IMG/VR virus record: IMGVR_UViG_3300043426_000141
Coordinates: 1 to 38,212 of that record
Length of the DNA stretch: 38,212 nt
Source of the DNA: a virus
Reading direction: 5' to 3' (one strand)
Shown here: in pieces, positions 1 through 8,777 of the stretch
How positions within the stretch are numbered: position 1 is the first letter of the stretch
How the letters are laid out: the number at the start of each line of letters is the position of its first letter
Notes under the pieces: model-generated
Database searches by the model: none
Told to the model about the DNA's origin: nothing
Seen by the model: only the letters and a program-made list of their open reading frames with translations
Translations under genes and position numbers: made by a program

Positions 1-122
1 TCAGCGCCTGGTGCAACAAGCTCGGCCTGAGCCTCGAAGAGGCGTGCGCAAACGACGACATCCTGGACCGGTTCCTGGCTGACGGGCACCAGAAGTTCCT
101 GGTCAACAAGGGCACGGTATGA
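1..122 (+). CDS. C-terminal part of small virion protein (complete copy at 37785-38093)
   Basis: This is the last 39 or so codons of the gene seen whole at the right end. It enters at the second base of a codon and ends in TGA at 120-122. The stop overlaps the ATG at 119 of the next gene (GTATGA), so the two are translationally coupled. It differs from the right-end copy only by a Thr/Ser change next to the C-terminus. The fragment results from where the circular genome was opened and is not a broken gene. Confidence 0.9.
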   Translation, partial: SAWCNKLGLSLEEACANDDILDRFLADGHQKFLVNKGTV

Positions 123-241
123 CCTACACCGAGCTGAAGTCCGCGATCAGCGACTGGCTGCACCGCGCCGACCTGAGCACGCCGGCCACGACCTTCGTGG
201 TGCTGGCCGAGGAGCGGCTGCAGGACCTGAAGCTGAATCGC
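1..241. repeat. Left copy of 241-bp near-identical terminal repeat
   Basis: The first 241 bases recur at 37972-38212 with five mismatches (left-copy positions 71, 75, 83, 89 and 114). Four are synonymous in the overlapping gene and one changes Thr to Ser. Genuine physical terminal repeats are normally identical, so the pattern fits a circular assembly closed over two strain variants. It implies a unit genome of about 37,971 bp. Confidence 0.95.
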
Positions 242-709
242 TTCACGACCAGCGCGACCTTGACGGTGCTGGCCGGCCAGACCGCTGTGGCCCTGCCCGA
301 CGACTACCTGGAGGGCCGTGGCCTGACCGGGGGCAGCTGGGACTGGACCCTGTGCACGCCCGAGCAGTTGGCCCGGCTGGCCGAGAACGGCGGCGAGCCG
401 CACAGCTATGCGATCTACGGCGGCAACTTGGTCCTGCCCTACGCGCCGACCGAAGACCTTGACCTGACGCTGGCCTATTTCCAGACCCTGGACCCGCTGA
501 GCGACAGCAACACGACCAACTGGGTGCTGACCTACCACCCGGGCGCCTACCTGTGGCTGGCGCTGTCGGAGGCCGCGCTCTATGTTGGCAACGAGGCCAG
601 GCGCCTGGTGTTTGAGTCCCGCGCGCAGATCGCGCTGGAGAGCCTGCGCCAGCGCGACGTGAGCGGTTCGACCTTCGCGGCTTCGATGCCCGCCTCCTAC
701 GTGGTGTGA
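119..709 (+). CDS. Head-tail adaptor protein (SU10/T7 gp11-like)
   Basis: A 196-residue protein opening with a short helical stretch (TYTELKSAISDWLHRADL) and a central beta region. Phage adaptor (gatekeeper) proteins of the SU10, P22 gp4 and T7 gp11 type share this length, helical start and position just after the capsid genes. They form a ring beneath the portal that joins head and tail. Its place after the SU10-type capsid (36737-37681) and before the large tail protein at 1006 supports this role. The start overlaps the previous stop. Its first 123 bases are duplicated at 38090-38212. The family is assigned by resemblance and order, not by a search. Confidence 0.65.
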   Translation: MTYTELKSAISDWLHRADLSTPATTFVVLAEERLQDLKLNRFTTSATLTVLAGQTAVALPDDYLEGRGLTGGSWDWTLCTPEQLARLAENGGEPHSYAIYGGNLVLPYAPTEDLDLTLAYFQTLDPLSDSNTTNWVLTYHPGAYLWLALSEAALYVGNEARRLVFESRAQIALESLRQRDVSGSTFAASMPASYVV

Positions 710-712
710 CCC

Positions 713-1009
713 ATGGCCATCTCCTACACCGACATCCGAAAACTTGTGGACAACCAGAGCTTTCAGGCTCGCCTGCAGGTGGCGCTCTGGCGCGAGGCAT
801 CCAAGCTGCTGCGGCAGAATCCGGCGCCCGCCGCTGAGCTGCTGACCTGGGCGCGCGCATCGCTGAAGGGCGTCAGCCAGAACATGACCGAGGCCACCAT
901 TCGTGTTGCAACGAGCGGTGCGGTTTTCAACTTCGGCGAGGCGGTGACAGACGACCAACTCCAGACCGTGGTAGCGGCCATCGTGCCCGACCTGGCGGGG
1001 GCGCCGTGA
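713..1009 (+). CDS. Small hypothetical virion-region protein
   Basis: A 98-residue protein starting at the ATG of ccATGG, four bases after the adaptor stop. Its stop overlaps the GTG start of the next gene (GTGA). It has a helical N-terminal half and a short mixed C-terminus, with no signal peptide, membrane segment or motif I recognise. The tight coupling to adaptor and tail genes suggests a minor structural or assembly role, which is inference from position only. Confidence 0.75.
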   Translation: MAISYTDIRKLVDNQSFQARLQVALWREASKLLRQNPAPAAELLTWARASLKGVSQNMTEATIRVATSGAVFNFGEAVTDDQLQTVVAAIVPDLAGAP

Positions 1010-2487
1010 CCCTCGTTCAGACCATCGGCTTCGCCCCGGATGTGGAACGCACCACGCCGGGCGCGCTGCTGGAGTGTTCGAACCTCGTGCCCACGCTCAA
1101 GGGCATGAAAGCCGCGCCCTCGAACATTGTCACCAGCTACCCGGCGAGCGCCGAGGCGGTGACCGGCGCGGCCCTGCTGCCGCTGCTCAGCGGCGCGGTG
1201 CGCTTCTTCATTGGCGGCAACACGCTGCTGCAGGAAGGCGTGGCCGGCGCGTGGAACAACGTGAGCCGGGGCGCGGGCTACACGGCGGGCGTGAACCGCT
1301 GGCGCTTCTGCCAATTCGGCAACGACTCCATTGCGGCGAACAAAAGCTGCCAGCTGCAGCGCAGCACCGGCGCCGGCGTGGCCTTCGCCAACCTGACCGG
1401 CCCAAAGGCGGACGTGTGCGAGGTCATCGACGGCCAGGTGATGCTGGGTAACTGCGATGACAGCGGCACCGGCTTGGCCACGGGCTACGGCGACCAGCCC
1501 GACCGCTGGTGGGCCAGCGCCATCAACGATGTGGCGACCTGGACCCCGAGCGCCGCGACGCAGTGCGTGACCGGCCGCCTGGTGGCCGCGCCGGGCTCCA
1601 TCCGTGCCATGCGCCGACTGGGGCCGAACTGCGTGGCCTACAAGGACAAGGCCATCTTCCTGGGCTCCTACGTGGGGCCACAGGCCCCGATCTGGCGCTG
1701 GGACCTGGTGCCGGGGGACATCGGCTGCAGCAGCCAGGAATGCGTGGTCAACATCGGCACCGCGCACCTGTTCGTGGGCGAAACGGACCTCTACAGCTTC
1801 GACGGCAGCCGGCCGGTGAGCATCGGCGCGCCGATCCGTGAATGGTTCTTCGCCCGCCTGAACCGCTCCTATCAGTACCTGATGGCTGCGCTGCACGACC
1901 GGCCCAATGGCTTGGTGTACTGGTTCTACCCCAGCACGGCCAGCAACAGCGGCGCGCTGGACGAGGCCATCGTCTACAGCTACCGCACCAACCGCTGGGG
2001 CGCGGTGGCGCGCGACATCGAGATGCCCATCGAGCTGGTGCTGGGCGGCATCACATACGACAACCTCGGCACGCTGTACGCCACCTACGACGACCTTCCG
2101 GCGATCCCCTACGACTCGCCGTTCTGGATCGCCAATAGCCCGGTGCCAGCCGTCATCGGTACTGATCACCGCCCCTACACCATCGGCGGCGAGCCGGGCG
2201 CCTGGAGCTTCGCGACGAGCCTGTACGGTGACGAGCAGCTAGTCAGCCTGTTCGAGCGCCTGAATGTGCGCTGGATCACCAAGCCCACGGTGGCCGCGCT
2301 GACGCAGCGTTACGGCATGGACGAGTCCGCGAGCCTGGCCAGCGCTACGGCGGTGCAAATGAGCCCGCCGACCGGCCGATTTGACGCCCTGATCAGCGCG
2401 CGCTGGCACCAGTCGGCCCTGGCCGGCAGCGGGTCGATGGAGTTTGCGGGGCTTGATCCCGTGGTCAAGCCGGAGAGCTCGGAATGA
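1006..2487 (+). CDS. Tail nozzle/tubular protein, T7 gp12-like
   Basis: A 493-residue protein read from a GTG overlapping the previous stop. It opens with the pattern of podoviral tail tube proteins: 'GFAPDVERTTPGALLECSNL' followed by 'LVPTLKGMKAAPS'. It is then rich in short beta strands with Trp, Tyr and Gly (for example DRWWASAINDVATW and ANRWGAVARDIE-like turns), as in beta-propeller nozzle proteins. The length is shorter than T7 gp12 (about 790). Following a gp11-type adaptor is the expected order. The nozzle role is inferred from fold-like composition and synteny. Confidence 0.6.
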   Translation: MTLVQTIGFAPDVERTTPGALLECSNLVPTLKGMKAAPSNIVTSYPASAEAVTGAALLPLLSGAVRFFIGGNTLLQEGVAGAWNNVSRGAGYTAGVNRWRFCQFGNDSIAANKSCQLQRSTGAGVAFANLTGPKADVCEVIDGQVMLGNCDDSGTGLATGYGDQPDRWWASAINDVATWTPSAATQCVTGRLVAAPGSIRAMRRLGPNCVAYKDKAIFLGSYVGPQAPIWRWDLVPGDIGCSSQECVVNIGTAHLFVGETDLYSFDGSRPVSIGAPIREWFFARLNRSYQYLMAALHDRPNGLVYWFYPSTASNSGALDEAIVYSYRTNRWGAVARDIEMPIELVLGGITYDNLGTLYATYDDLPAIPYDSPFWIANSPVPAVIGTDHRPYTIGGEPGAWSFATSLYGDEQLVSLFERLNVRWITKPTVAALTQRYGMDESASLASATAVQMSPPTGRFDALISARWHQSALAGSGSMEFAGLDPVVKPESSE

Positions 2488-2882
2488 AGCTCGACATCGA
2501 CCCCCGACTGCCCAACGGCGCCGATGTGGCGCGCCTGGTAATCCGGCTCTATGACCTGCTGCGCCGCATGGCCCAGGCCAACAACGCGCACTCGGACGGC
2601 TACGTGCACGCCTCGCAGGTGCTGACCGGCAACTACACGCAGCAGGCCGGCGATTCCATCCTGCTGGTGAGCGCGGCGGGCGGCGCGCGCGCCATCACCT
2701 TGCAGAGCGCCGCCGACGCGGTCGGAAAGCTGACCACCGTGCGCAAGACAGAGGGCAGCGCCAACGCGGTGACCTTGACCCCCGGCAGCGGCCTGATCGA
2801 CGGCGCCGCCACCCTCGTCCTGACTGCCGCTGCGCCCAAGTGCCAGCTGGTCAGCGACGGAACCAACTTCTTCACCGTGTGA
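2484..2882 (+). CDS. Hypothetical tail-associated protein
   Basis: A 132-residue protein whose ATG overlaps the previous stop (ATGA). The N-terminal half is helical (VARLVIRLYDLLRRMAQANN). The C-terminal half is small-residue-rich beta repeats ending in 'CQLVSDGTNFFTV', a terminal pattern common in phage fibre and tip proteins. It may be a small tail-tip protein. No catalytic motif is visible. Its position between nozzle and ejection genes supports a virion component. Confidence 0.65.
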   Translation: MKLDIDPRLPNGADVARLVIRLYDLLRRMAQANNAHSDGYVHASQVLTGNYTQQAGDSILLVSAAGGARAITLQSAADAVGKLTTVRKTEGSANAVTLTPGSGLIDGAATLVLTAAAPKCQLVSDGTNFFTV

Positions 2883-2890
2883 TGGCCTGA

Positions 2891-4252
2891 ATGACTCCCT
2901 ACCAGTTCCCGAATTCGCGGCAGATGCAGCCGGACCAACTCGGCCCCGGCGCCGGCTACATGCCGCAGAACCAGGTCGGCCCGCAGCCGCAGCAGGGCCC
3001 CGCGCCCACGCAGTACGGCTACGGCCAGGCCCCCGGAGGTCCGCTCGGCTATTACGAGCAGCAGACCCCGGCCGGCAGCTTCGCGGCGGCCAACCAGCAG
3101 CAGGCGATGGGCGCGCAACCTGCCCAAACGATGGGCGCGCAGAACCCCTTCATCGGCATGCAGGCGCAAGGCGTGCAGGGCCAGGGCTCGGTGATGCCCT
3201 ACGCCCAGCAGATCGCGCAGCAGGGCCAGCAGGCCAACCCATGGCTGGGCAAGCAGAGCCAGCAGGCGCAAGGGGCGGGCTCCAACCCCTTCGGAGTCAA
3301 CAACCCGTTTTTGACGCAGGCCATCGACAGCGCCAGCGCCGACGCCACCCGGAATTTCCAGACCACGGTGCAGCCGGCCCTGGCCGCTGCGCAGCGCGCC
3401 TCGGGCAGCTTCGGGAATTCGGCGGTGGGCGAGATGGAGCGCAACGCGTACAGCGACTTTGGACGCAACCTCGGGAACATCGCCAACGGCGCGCGCATGC
3501 AGGACTACACGGCCCAGCAGCAGCTGGCCGAGAACGCGCTGAACCGCACGCAGGCGAACAACCAATTCAACAGCAGCCTGAGCGCCGCCGACTTGGCGCG
3601 CAACATGGCCGGCCAGTTCCAGGGGCAGGGCCTGGGCATGCAGGGGCTGAGCCAGCAGCTGGGCGCCGCGCAGTTCGACGCGGGCCTGGGCAGCAACACC
3701 AACCAGTTCAATGCGAGCCTGGGGCAGAACGACCTCAGCCGCAATTCGCAGCTGGCGCAGTCGCTCGGCCAGTTCAACGCGGGCCAGCAGAACAGCATGG
3801 GCCAGTTCAACGCGCAGCTGGGGCAGGCAAACAACCAGTTCAACGCGGCGCAGGGCAACGCCCTGAACCAGTTCAACACGAACGCCGGCAACCAGATGTT
3901 GGAGCGCTATCGCGACCGCGGCCAGCAGATGGACCAGTTCAACCAGGGCATGGACTTCCAGACCTGGCAGGCCAACACCCAGAACATGCGCCAGGGTCAG
4001 CAGGACCAGCTGGGCCTGATGGACCGCCTGTTCGGCTGGAACGGCCTGGGGCAGAGCCTCGCGACCCAGCAGCAGAACACCCCTCTGAACTACTGGCAGC
4101 AGTTCAGCGGCGGGTTCAACCAGGCCGGCGGCTTGGGCGGCAGCCAGAGCCAGCAGCTGCAGGGCAACCCGTGGTTGGGCGCGATGGGCGGCTGGAACGC
4201 CATGGGCGGGTTCTTGGGCAACGGCGGCACGCCGCAGCGGGTGGGGGGCTGA
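2891..4252 (+). CDS. Gln/Asn-rich virion protein with QFN repeats (putative ejection protein)
   Basis: A 453-residue protein dominated by Gln, Asn, Gly and Ala. Residues about 215-345 carry at least seven short repeats around the tripeptide QFN (NNQFNSS, NTNQFNA, GQFNAG, GQFNAQ, NNQFNA, NQFNTN, DQFNQG). The first 120 residues are Pro/Gln/Gly-rich and probably disordered. Podoviruses carry large low-complexity internal proteins, ejected with the DNA, in this place between tail and fibre genes. The function is inferred from composition and order only. Confidence 0.65.
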   Translation: MTPYQFPNSRQMQPDQLGPGAGYMPQNQVGPQPQQGPAPTQYGYGQAPGGPLGYYEQQTPAGSFAAANQQQAMGAQPAQTMGAQNPFIGMQAQGVQGQGSVMPYAQQIAQQGQQANPWLGKQSQQAQGAGSNPFGVNNPFLTQAIDSASADATRNFQTTVQPALAAAQRASGSFGNSAVGEMERNAYSDFGRNLGNIANGARMQDYTAQQQLAENALNRTQANNQFNSSLSAADLARNMAGQFQGQGLGMQGLSQQLGAAQFDAGLGSNTNQFNASLGQNDLSRNSQLAQSLGQFNAGQQNSMGQFNAQLGQANNQFNAAQGNALNQFNTNAGNQMLERYRDRGQQMDQFNQGMDFQTWQANTQNMRQGQQDQLGLMDRLFGWNGLGQSLATQQQNTPLNYWQQFSGGFNQAGGLGGSQSQQLQGNPWLGAMGGWNAMGGFLGNGGTPQRVGG

Positions 4253-4253
4253 G

Positions 4254-5612
4254 ATGCCGACGACCAAGCCAAACTTCTTTGACGCGCAGGTTCCCGGCGT
4301 TGCCTTCCAAAGCTGGGGGCCGCAGGGCTGGAGCGGTGACACCTACGCCACGGGTGGCCCGGGCTATTTCGTGGTGGAGCCAGAGATCGAGAAGTACCTG
4401 CGCAGCCAGGGCTACGCGGGCTCTCTGACGGGCTCCAACTACCAGCCCCAGCAAATGGACCGCAGAGATGCCGCCGACCGTGGCATGACCCTGCAGCAGG
4501 CCCAGCAAGAAGAGGCGGGCAAGGCCTGGACCCGCAGCCCGGAACTGGACCAGTTCATGGCCGACCGCGGCTGGGCGCTGCAGTCCGGGCAGTACCAGCA
4601 GCCGGGCGAGCGCCAGCACATCAACCTGCAGCGCCTGGTGGGCGCCGATGGCAACGCGCTGGCTGTGAACGAGTTCAACGACCGCACCACGTTCATGGAA
4701 AAAGCAAGCCGCGCGGCCACGGGCGCGCTGCTGCTCTACACGGGCGCCGGCTTGGCGGGCCTGACCGGAGCGCCAGCAGCGGGCGGCGGTGGAGGCGCAG
4801 CGGGCGGTGGCGGTCTGCTGAGTGCCGAGGCGGCCATGCCAACGCTCGGCACCGGCTCCATCACGGGCGGCTCTGGCCTGAGTGCGGCGCAGATGGCTTC
4901 GCTGAGCACGCCATTTCAGATGACCGCGCCGCTGACGCTGGGCGAGCTTGGCGTAGCTGGCGCGGGCGGGGCGGCTGCTGCGGGGGGCGCGGGCGGCGGT
5001 GGCGCAGGGGGTGGGCTGCTCAGTGGCTCTGGCGCAGGTGGGGCAACGGCGGGAGGGTCGAACGTGTGGAATCCGGCAATCATTGATTCGGCCATGAATA
5101 CGGCAGGCTACGGCGCGAACGCGCAGGCCGCCGCCAACATGGGGACCAGCCTCTACGGCACCGGAGCCCAGGCGGGCAGCTTCTGGGACACGCTCAGCAA
5201 CGGGGCGAGCAATTGGGCGTCCGACCCGAACAACTGGCTGAAGCTGGCCGGCGCTGTGGGCGGGGCGGTTGACTCCAAAGACCAAACCCAGACCCAGACC
5301 CGCGACCCCTGGGGTCCGGCGCAGCCCTACATCCTGGAGGCGCTGCAGCAGGGGCAGAAGCTAAGCCAGCAGTACCAGGCGCAGCCCTTCAGCCCGCAGC
5401 AACAGACGGCCTACAACAACCTGGGCAGCCTGCTGAACCTGGCGAACACGAACGCGCCGGGCCTGCTCTCGGGCTTCCAGGCCAACGCCACGGGCGCGAA
5501 CAACTACGACCGCAGCAACCCGCGCAAGGCGCTGCTCGGCAGTGCGCCGATGCAGGGCAACTGGAATCCGGGCCTGTTGTCGTTCTTCCCGCAAAACGGC
5601 AAGGGGGGCTGA
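4254..5612 (+). CDS. Gly/Ala-rich virion protein (putative internal/ejection protein)
   Basis: A 452-residue protein starting at the ATG right after the previous TGA. Residues 1-150 look globular, with Gln-rich helices. Residues 150-270 are Gly/Ala-rich with poly-Gly tracts and hydrophobic patches (GALLLYTGAGLAGLTGAPAA) that could insert in a membrane. The last part is Gln/Asn-rich. This composition is usual for internal virion proteins that cross the envelope during DNA entry. No enzymatic motif is seen. It is the second of four consecutive large proteins of this kind. Confidence 0.6.
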   Translation: MPTTKPNFFDAQVPGVAFQSWGPQGWSGDTYATGGPGYFVVEPEIEKYLRSQGYAGSLTGSNYQPQQMDRRDAADRGMTLQQAQQEEAGKAWTRSPELDQFMADRGWALQSGQYQQPGERQHINLQRLVGADGNALAVNEFNDRTTFMEKASRAATGALLLYTGAGLAGLTGAPAAGGGGGAAGGGGLLSAEAAMPTLGTGSITGGSGLSAAQMASLSTPFQMTAPLTLGELGVAGAGGAAAAGGAGGGGAGGGLLSGSGAGGATAGGSNVWNPAIIDSAMNTAGYGANAQAAANMGTSLYGTGAQAGSFWDTLSNGASNWASDPNNWLKLAGAVGGAVDSKDQTQTQTRDPWGPAQPYILEALQQGQKLSQQYQAQPFSPQQQTAYNNLGSLLNLANTNAPGLLSGFQANATGANNYDRSNPRKALLGSAPMQGNWNPGLLSFFPQNGKGG

Positions 5613-5613
5613 T

Positions 5614-6969
5614 ATGGCCGGACTGCTTGACATGATGAACAGCGATCAGGGCCTGCTGGGCCTGCACCTGATGGCCGCAGCCGCGCCGCGTGAGCGCCGC
5701 ATGGGCTTTGGCGAAGGGCTGCTGACCAGCCTGCAGGGCGTGCAGGCGCAGCGCGCGGCGGAAGAAGACCGCAAGGCGCGCCGGCAGACGCAGGAAATGC
5801 AGATGCAGCAGCAGCAGGCCCTGCTGGACGACCGCCGCAACGCACAGATGGCGGCGCAAGCGGCAGCGGCGCGTAATCAGCAGTTCCGCGGCGCCGTGGG
5901 CGCCCAGATGCAGCCGATCGGCCAATCCGAAGCGCTGGCAGCAGGCGGCGGGCCCACGAACGCGGCGGCCGGCCTGGTCGGCCAGCAGCGCGCGCCGAAC
6001 TGGCAGGGCCTGGCCGCGCAGTTCCCGGAGCAGGCCGAGTTGCTGCAGAAGCTGGCGAGCGCCCGGGACTGGGGCGCGCCGGAGGTGGCGCGCACGGTGG
6101 AGACGGTCGGCCCGGATGGGCGGCCGGTGACGCTGCAGCTGGACAAGCAAGGCCGGCCGGTTGGCCAGGCCATGGGGCAGTGGAAGGCCCCGGAGCGCGT
6201 GGACACCGGCAGCGAAGTGCAGTTCGTTGACCCGGTGACCCTGTCGATCCTGGGTGCGCTTGGCAAGACGATGACGCCGGGCGAGAAGGCCTCCAACGCC
6301 CTGGGGTGGTCGAACAACGCCATCAGCCGCGAGCGTTTGGCCATTGACACTGCCCAAGCCGATAAGCCGCAATGGGACTCCGAACGAGGCCTGCTGATCC
6401 ACCCGCGCACCGGTCAGGCGACGCCAGCGATGCAGGGCGGGCAACCTGTTGGTCCGAAGCAGAAGGAGATGACAGACGCCCAAGCCAAGGCACTCTTGTT
6501 CGGCTCCCGGGCCCGCGAGTCGGACGCCCTGATCGAACAGCTTCGCCAGAGCGGCGTTTCGCAGCCAGGGTTGATGAAGCGGATGGCGCAATCGGTGCCC
6601 GAGTGGATGGGCGGCGGTGAATCCGGGGCCATGGGGACCATTTGGAACGCATCGCAAAGCGCTGACCAGCAGAGCGTTGAGCAGGCGCAGCGCGACTTCG
6701 TGAATGCAATCCTGCGCCGCGAGTCCGGCGCAGTGATCAGCCCTCAGGAATTCAACAACGCGCGTCAGCAGTACTTCCCGCAGCCTGGCGACGAACCGAA
6801 GGTCATCGAGCAAAAGGCGCGCAACCGGGCGCTGGCGGTGCAGGGGGTGCTGGCCGAAGTGCCCGCCAGCCGGCGTGACGCGCTCGGGACCGTGGACGGC
6901 AAGGCTCGTGCGCCTGCGCAGCCGGCTCCAACGCTTCGCTGGAACGCGCAGACCGGAGGGTTCGACTGA
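5614..6969 (+). CDS. Virion protein with coiled-coil N-terminus (putative DNA transfer protein)
   Basis: The start is taken at the ATG just after the previous stop (TGATATGG), giving 451 residues; an upstream in-frame start at 5542 would overlap the previous gene by 71 bases. Residues 35-90 are Gln/Arg-rich and likely coiled coil. Residues about 355-410 hold a helical block, 'AQRDFVNAILRRESGAVISP' followed by a segment ending 'QYFPQPGDEP', which I associate with ejection-region proteins of podoviruses. The last codon overlaps the next ATG. No catalytic residues are assigned. Confidence 0.65.
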   Translation: MAGLLDMMNSDQGLLGLHLMAAAAPRERRMGFGEGLLTSLQGVQAQRAAEEDRKARRQTQEMQMQQQQALLDDRRNAQMAAQAAAARNQQFRGAVGAQMQPIGQSEALAAGGGPTNAAAGLVGQQRAPNWQGLAAQFPEQAELLQKLASARDWGAPEVARTVETVGPDGRPVTLQLDKQGRPVGQAMGQWKAPERVDTGSEVQFVDPVTLSILGALGKTMTPGEKASNALGWSNNAISRERLAIDTAQADKPQWDSERGLLIHPRTGQATPAMQGGQPVGPKQKEMTDAQAKALLFGSRARESDALIEQLRQSGVSQPGLMKRMAQSVPEWMGGGESGAMGTIWNASQSADQQSVEQAQRDFVNAILRRESGAVISPQEFNNARQQYFPQPGDEPKVIEQKARNRALAVQGVLAEVPASRRDALGTVDGKARAPAQPAPTLRWNAQTGGFD

Positions 6970-8546
6970 TGGCACAGATCGTTGAGGCCTTCGGCCAGCG
7001 CCTCGAATTTCCGGACGACATGCCGCGCGAGCAGATCGCGCAGGCAATCAAGTCGAACGAGCTGCAGCTGCGCCGCACCGCCGGGCTGGACCCGACCAGC
7101 AGCATGGGCACGGTCGAGCGCTTGCGCGCCGGCGCGGGCCGCGGCATGGCGAGCGCCGCGCGCGGCGTTGGCAACCTGCTGGGCCTGGTCAGCGACGAGG
7201 ACATGGCCGAGGCCAAGCGCCTGGACGCCGCGCTGATGGACACCACGGCGGGCAAGGTTGGGAACGTGGTCGGCATGGCCGGCGTGGCTGTGCCCACCGC
7301 GCTGATCCCGGGGGCGAACACCTACATGGGGGCTTCGCTGATCGGGGCCGGGTTGGGCGGCGCGACGACTGAGGGTGACGCACTGGAGCGCGTGAAGGGC
7401 GCAGCGTTCGGCGCCGCTGGCGGTGCGGCGGGCAAGTTCCTGGGCGACAAGCTGGCGGCCGGCACACGCTGGGCGGCGGATCGGGCGCGCACCGCTTTCG
7501 CGAACAACCAACTGGCGAATGCGCAGAAGAACGCCGCCGCACAGCAGGCGGCGCAGGCGGGCTATGTCATCCCGCCTGCGGACTTGAATCGTCCGGGCAT
7601 GTTCACGGAGGCCCTGAGCGGGCTCTCCGGAAAGATCAAGACCGCCCAGGTGGCGAGCCAGCGCAATCAGCAGGTGTCCAACTCGCTGGCCCGCCAGGCG
7701 CTGGGGATCACTGATGACGCGCCGCTGACGGTCGAAGCCCTGGACGCCTTCCGCCGCGCCGCGGCGCAGCCCTACCGCGACATCGCCGGGATGGGGGATT
7801 TCGCCGCGACCGGCGCCAAGCTGCCGGCGAGCGTGAATGTCAAGAGCGGCATCAACCCGTTGGTGGGTGGCAAGACCCAGACGGTTGACGCGGCAGAGCT
7901 CGTGCGCGCGTGGAAGCAGAGCAATCACGACGCCACCGGTTACTTTCGCGCCTATGGGCGGGATGCCAACCCGGAAACCCTGGCGAAAGCGCACGCAGCA
8001 GCGGCGACCGCCAAGCAGATCGACGACTTCCTGGCCGACAGCCTGACCAATGCCGGCAAGGGCGAGGCTCTGGCGGCGCTCAAAGAGGCGCGCCGGCAGA
8101 TCGCCAAGTCCTACACGGTCGAGAAGGCCTTGAACTCGCAGACCGGCGACGTGTCGGCCCAGGTGCTGGCAAAGGAGCTGGCCAAGGGCAAGCCGCTGTC
8201 TGGCGAACTGCGCCAGATCGCCGAGGCGGGCCAGGCCTTCCCGAAGTCGCTGCAGGCGCTGAAGGAAGCCCCGAAGCAGACCAGCCCCCTGGACTGGGCC
8301 TTTGGCGTCGGCACGGCGGCCGGCACGGGCAATCCGCTGGCCATGTTGGCGATGGGCGCCAGGCCGGCAGCGCGTGAACTGCTGCTGTCGCCGGTCTTCC
8401 AGCGCGCTGCCCTTCGCGAAGCTGGCGGCCCTGGGCTGCTGTCTCAGCTGCCGGCCGAGTTCTTTGACCAGGCGCTGACACGCCGCGCGGCGCCTGGCGT
8501 CACCGGGCTGCTGACGGCGCGCGGCCTGCTCAGCGTCGAGGAATGA
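6969..8546 (+). CDS. Large internal virion/ejection protein
   Basis: A 525-residue protein with an N-terminal motif 'EFPDDMPREQIAQAIKSNE', seen in many phage internal proteins. Residues about 45-165 are Gly/Ala-rich and hydrophobic (VGNVVGMAGVAVPTALIPGAN, GAAFGAAGGAAGKFLGDKL), with membrane-spanning potential. A long helical body follows. It is the last and largest of four candidate ejection proteins, directly before the fibre region. The ATG overlaps the previous stop. The role is inferred from composition, position and the N-terminal motif. Confidence 0.6.
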   Translation: MAQIVEAFGQRLEFPDDMPREQIAQAIKSNELQLRRTAGLDPTSSMGTVERLRAGAGRGMASAARGVGNLLGLVSDEDMAEAKRLDAALMDTTAGKVGNVVGMAGVAVPTALIPGANTYMGASLIGAGLGGATTEGDALERVKGAAFGAAGGAAGKFLGDKLAAGTRWAADRARTAFANNQLANAQKNAAAQQAAQAGYVIPPADLNRPGMFTEALSGLSGKIKTAQVASQRNQQVSNSLARQALGITDDAPLTVEALDAFRRAAAQPYRDIAGMGDFAATGAKLPASVNVKSGINPLVGGKTQTVDAAELVRAWKQSNHDATGYFRAYGRDANPETLAKAHAAAATAKQIDDFLADSLTNAGKGEALAALKEARRQIAKSYTVEKALNSQTGDVSAQVLAKELAKGKPLSGELRQIAEAGQAFPKSLQALKEAPKQTSPLDWAFGVGTAAGTGNPLAMLAMGARPAARELLLSPVFQRAALREAGGPGLLSQLPAEFFDQALTRRAAPGVTGLLTARGLLSVEE

Positions 8547-8760
8547 GGGTCCGGAACATGCGCACGAAGAACCGCCCGACCCGTCGATCTGCTTCCTCAA
8601 ACCATGCCTGCATGGCATCGCCGCGGCGCTTGAGCAGGAATTGCTTGAGCGGCCAGCGATCCGGCATCCACAACTCGACCGCCCGCTTGAACGGCCACGC
8701 CGCCATGAGCATGGCCAAGGCCATGAACGGCTTTACTAGCGCAACCCAGAACGCTTCCAT
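8530..8760 (-). CDS. Small membrane-anchored protein on the opposite strand
   Basis: A 76-residue reading frame with protein-like composition. An N-terminal hydrophobic segment, residues 1-24 (MEAFWVALVKPFMALAMLMA), is followed by a basic, Trp-rich cytoplasmic-type tail ending in IPRR. It fills the only sizeable gap in the late region and overlaps the 3' end of the ejection gene by 17 bases. The competing plus-strand frame here is Ser/Arg/Asn-rich and unconvincing. Similar short proteins occur near phage tail and lysis genes. The Shine-Dalgarno is weak (GGGG before ATG), and it opposes the late transcript, so expression is uncertain. Confidence 0.5.
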   Translation of the reverse strand: MEAFWVALVKPFMALAMLMAAWPFKRAVELWMPDRWPLKQFLLKRRGDAMQAWFEEADRRVGRFFVRMFRTLIPRR

Positions 8761-8777
8761 CCCCGGAGCCTAGCACC

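Noticed and set aside
763-2169. Long minus-strand open frames in the late region (also 2633-4342, 4116-5285, 5389-7047, 6765-8618)
   Set aside because: They are GC-rich shadows of well-supported plus-strand structural genes, with Arg/Ala/His-rich composition and no ribosome sites.
8543-8773. Plus-strand 76-codon frame between ejection and fibre genes
   Set aside because: It is Ser/Arg/Asn-rich without structure. The minus-strand frame over the same bases has a plausible membrane segment and tail.
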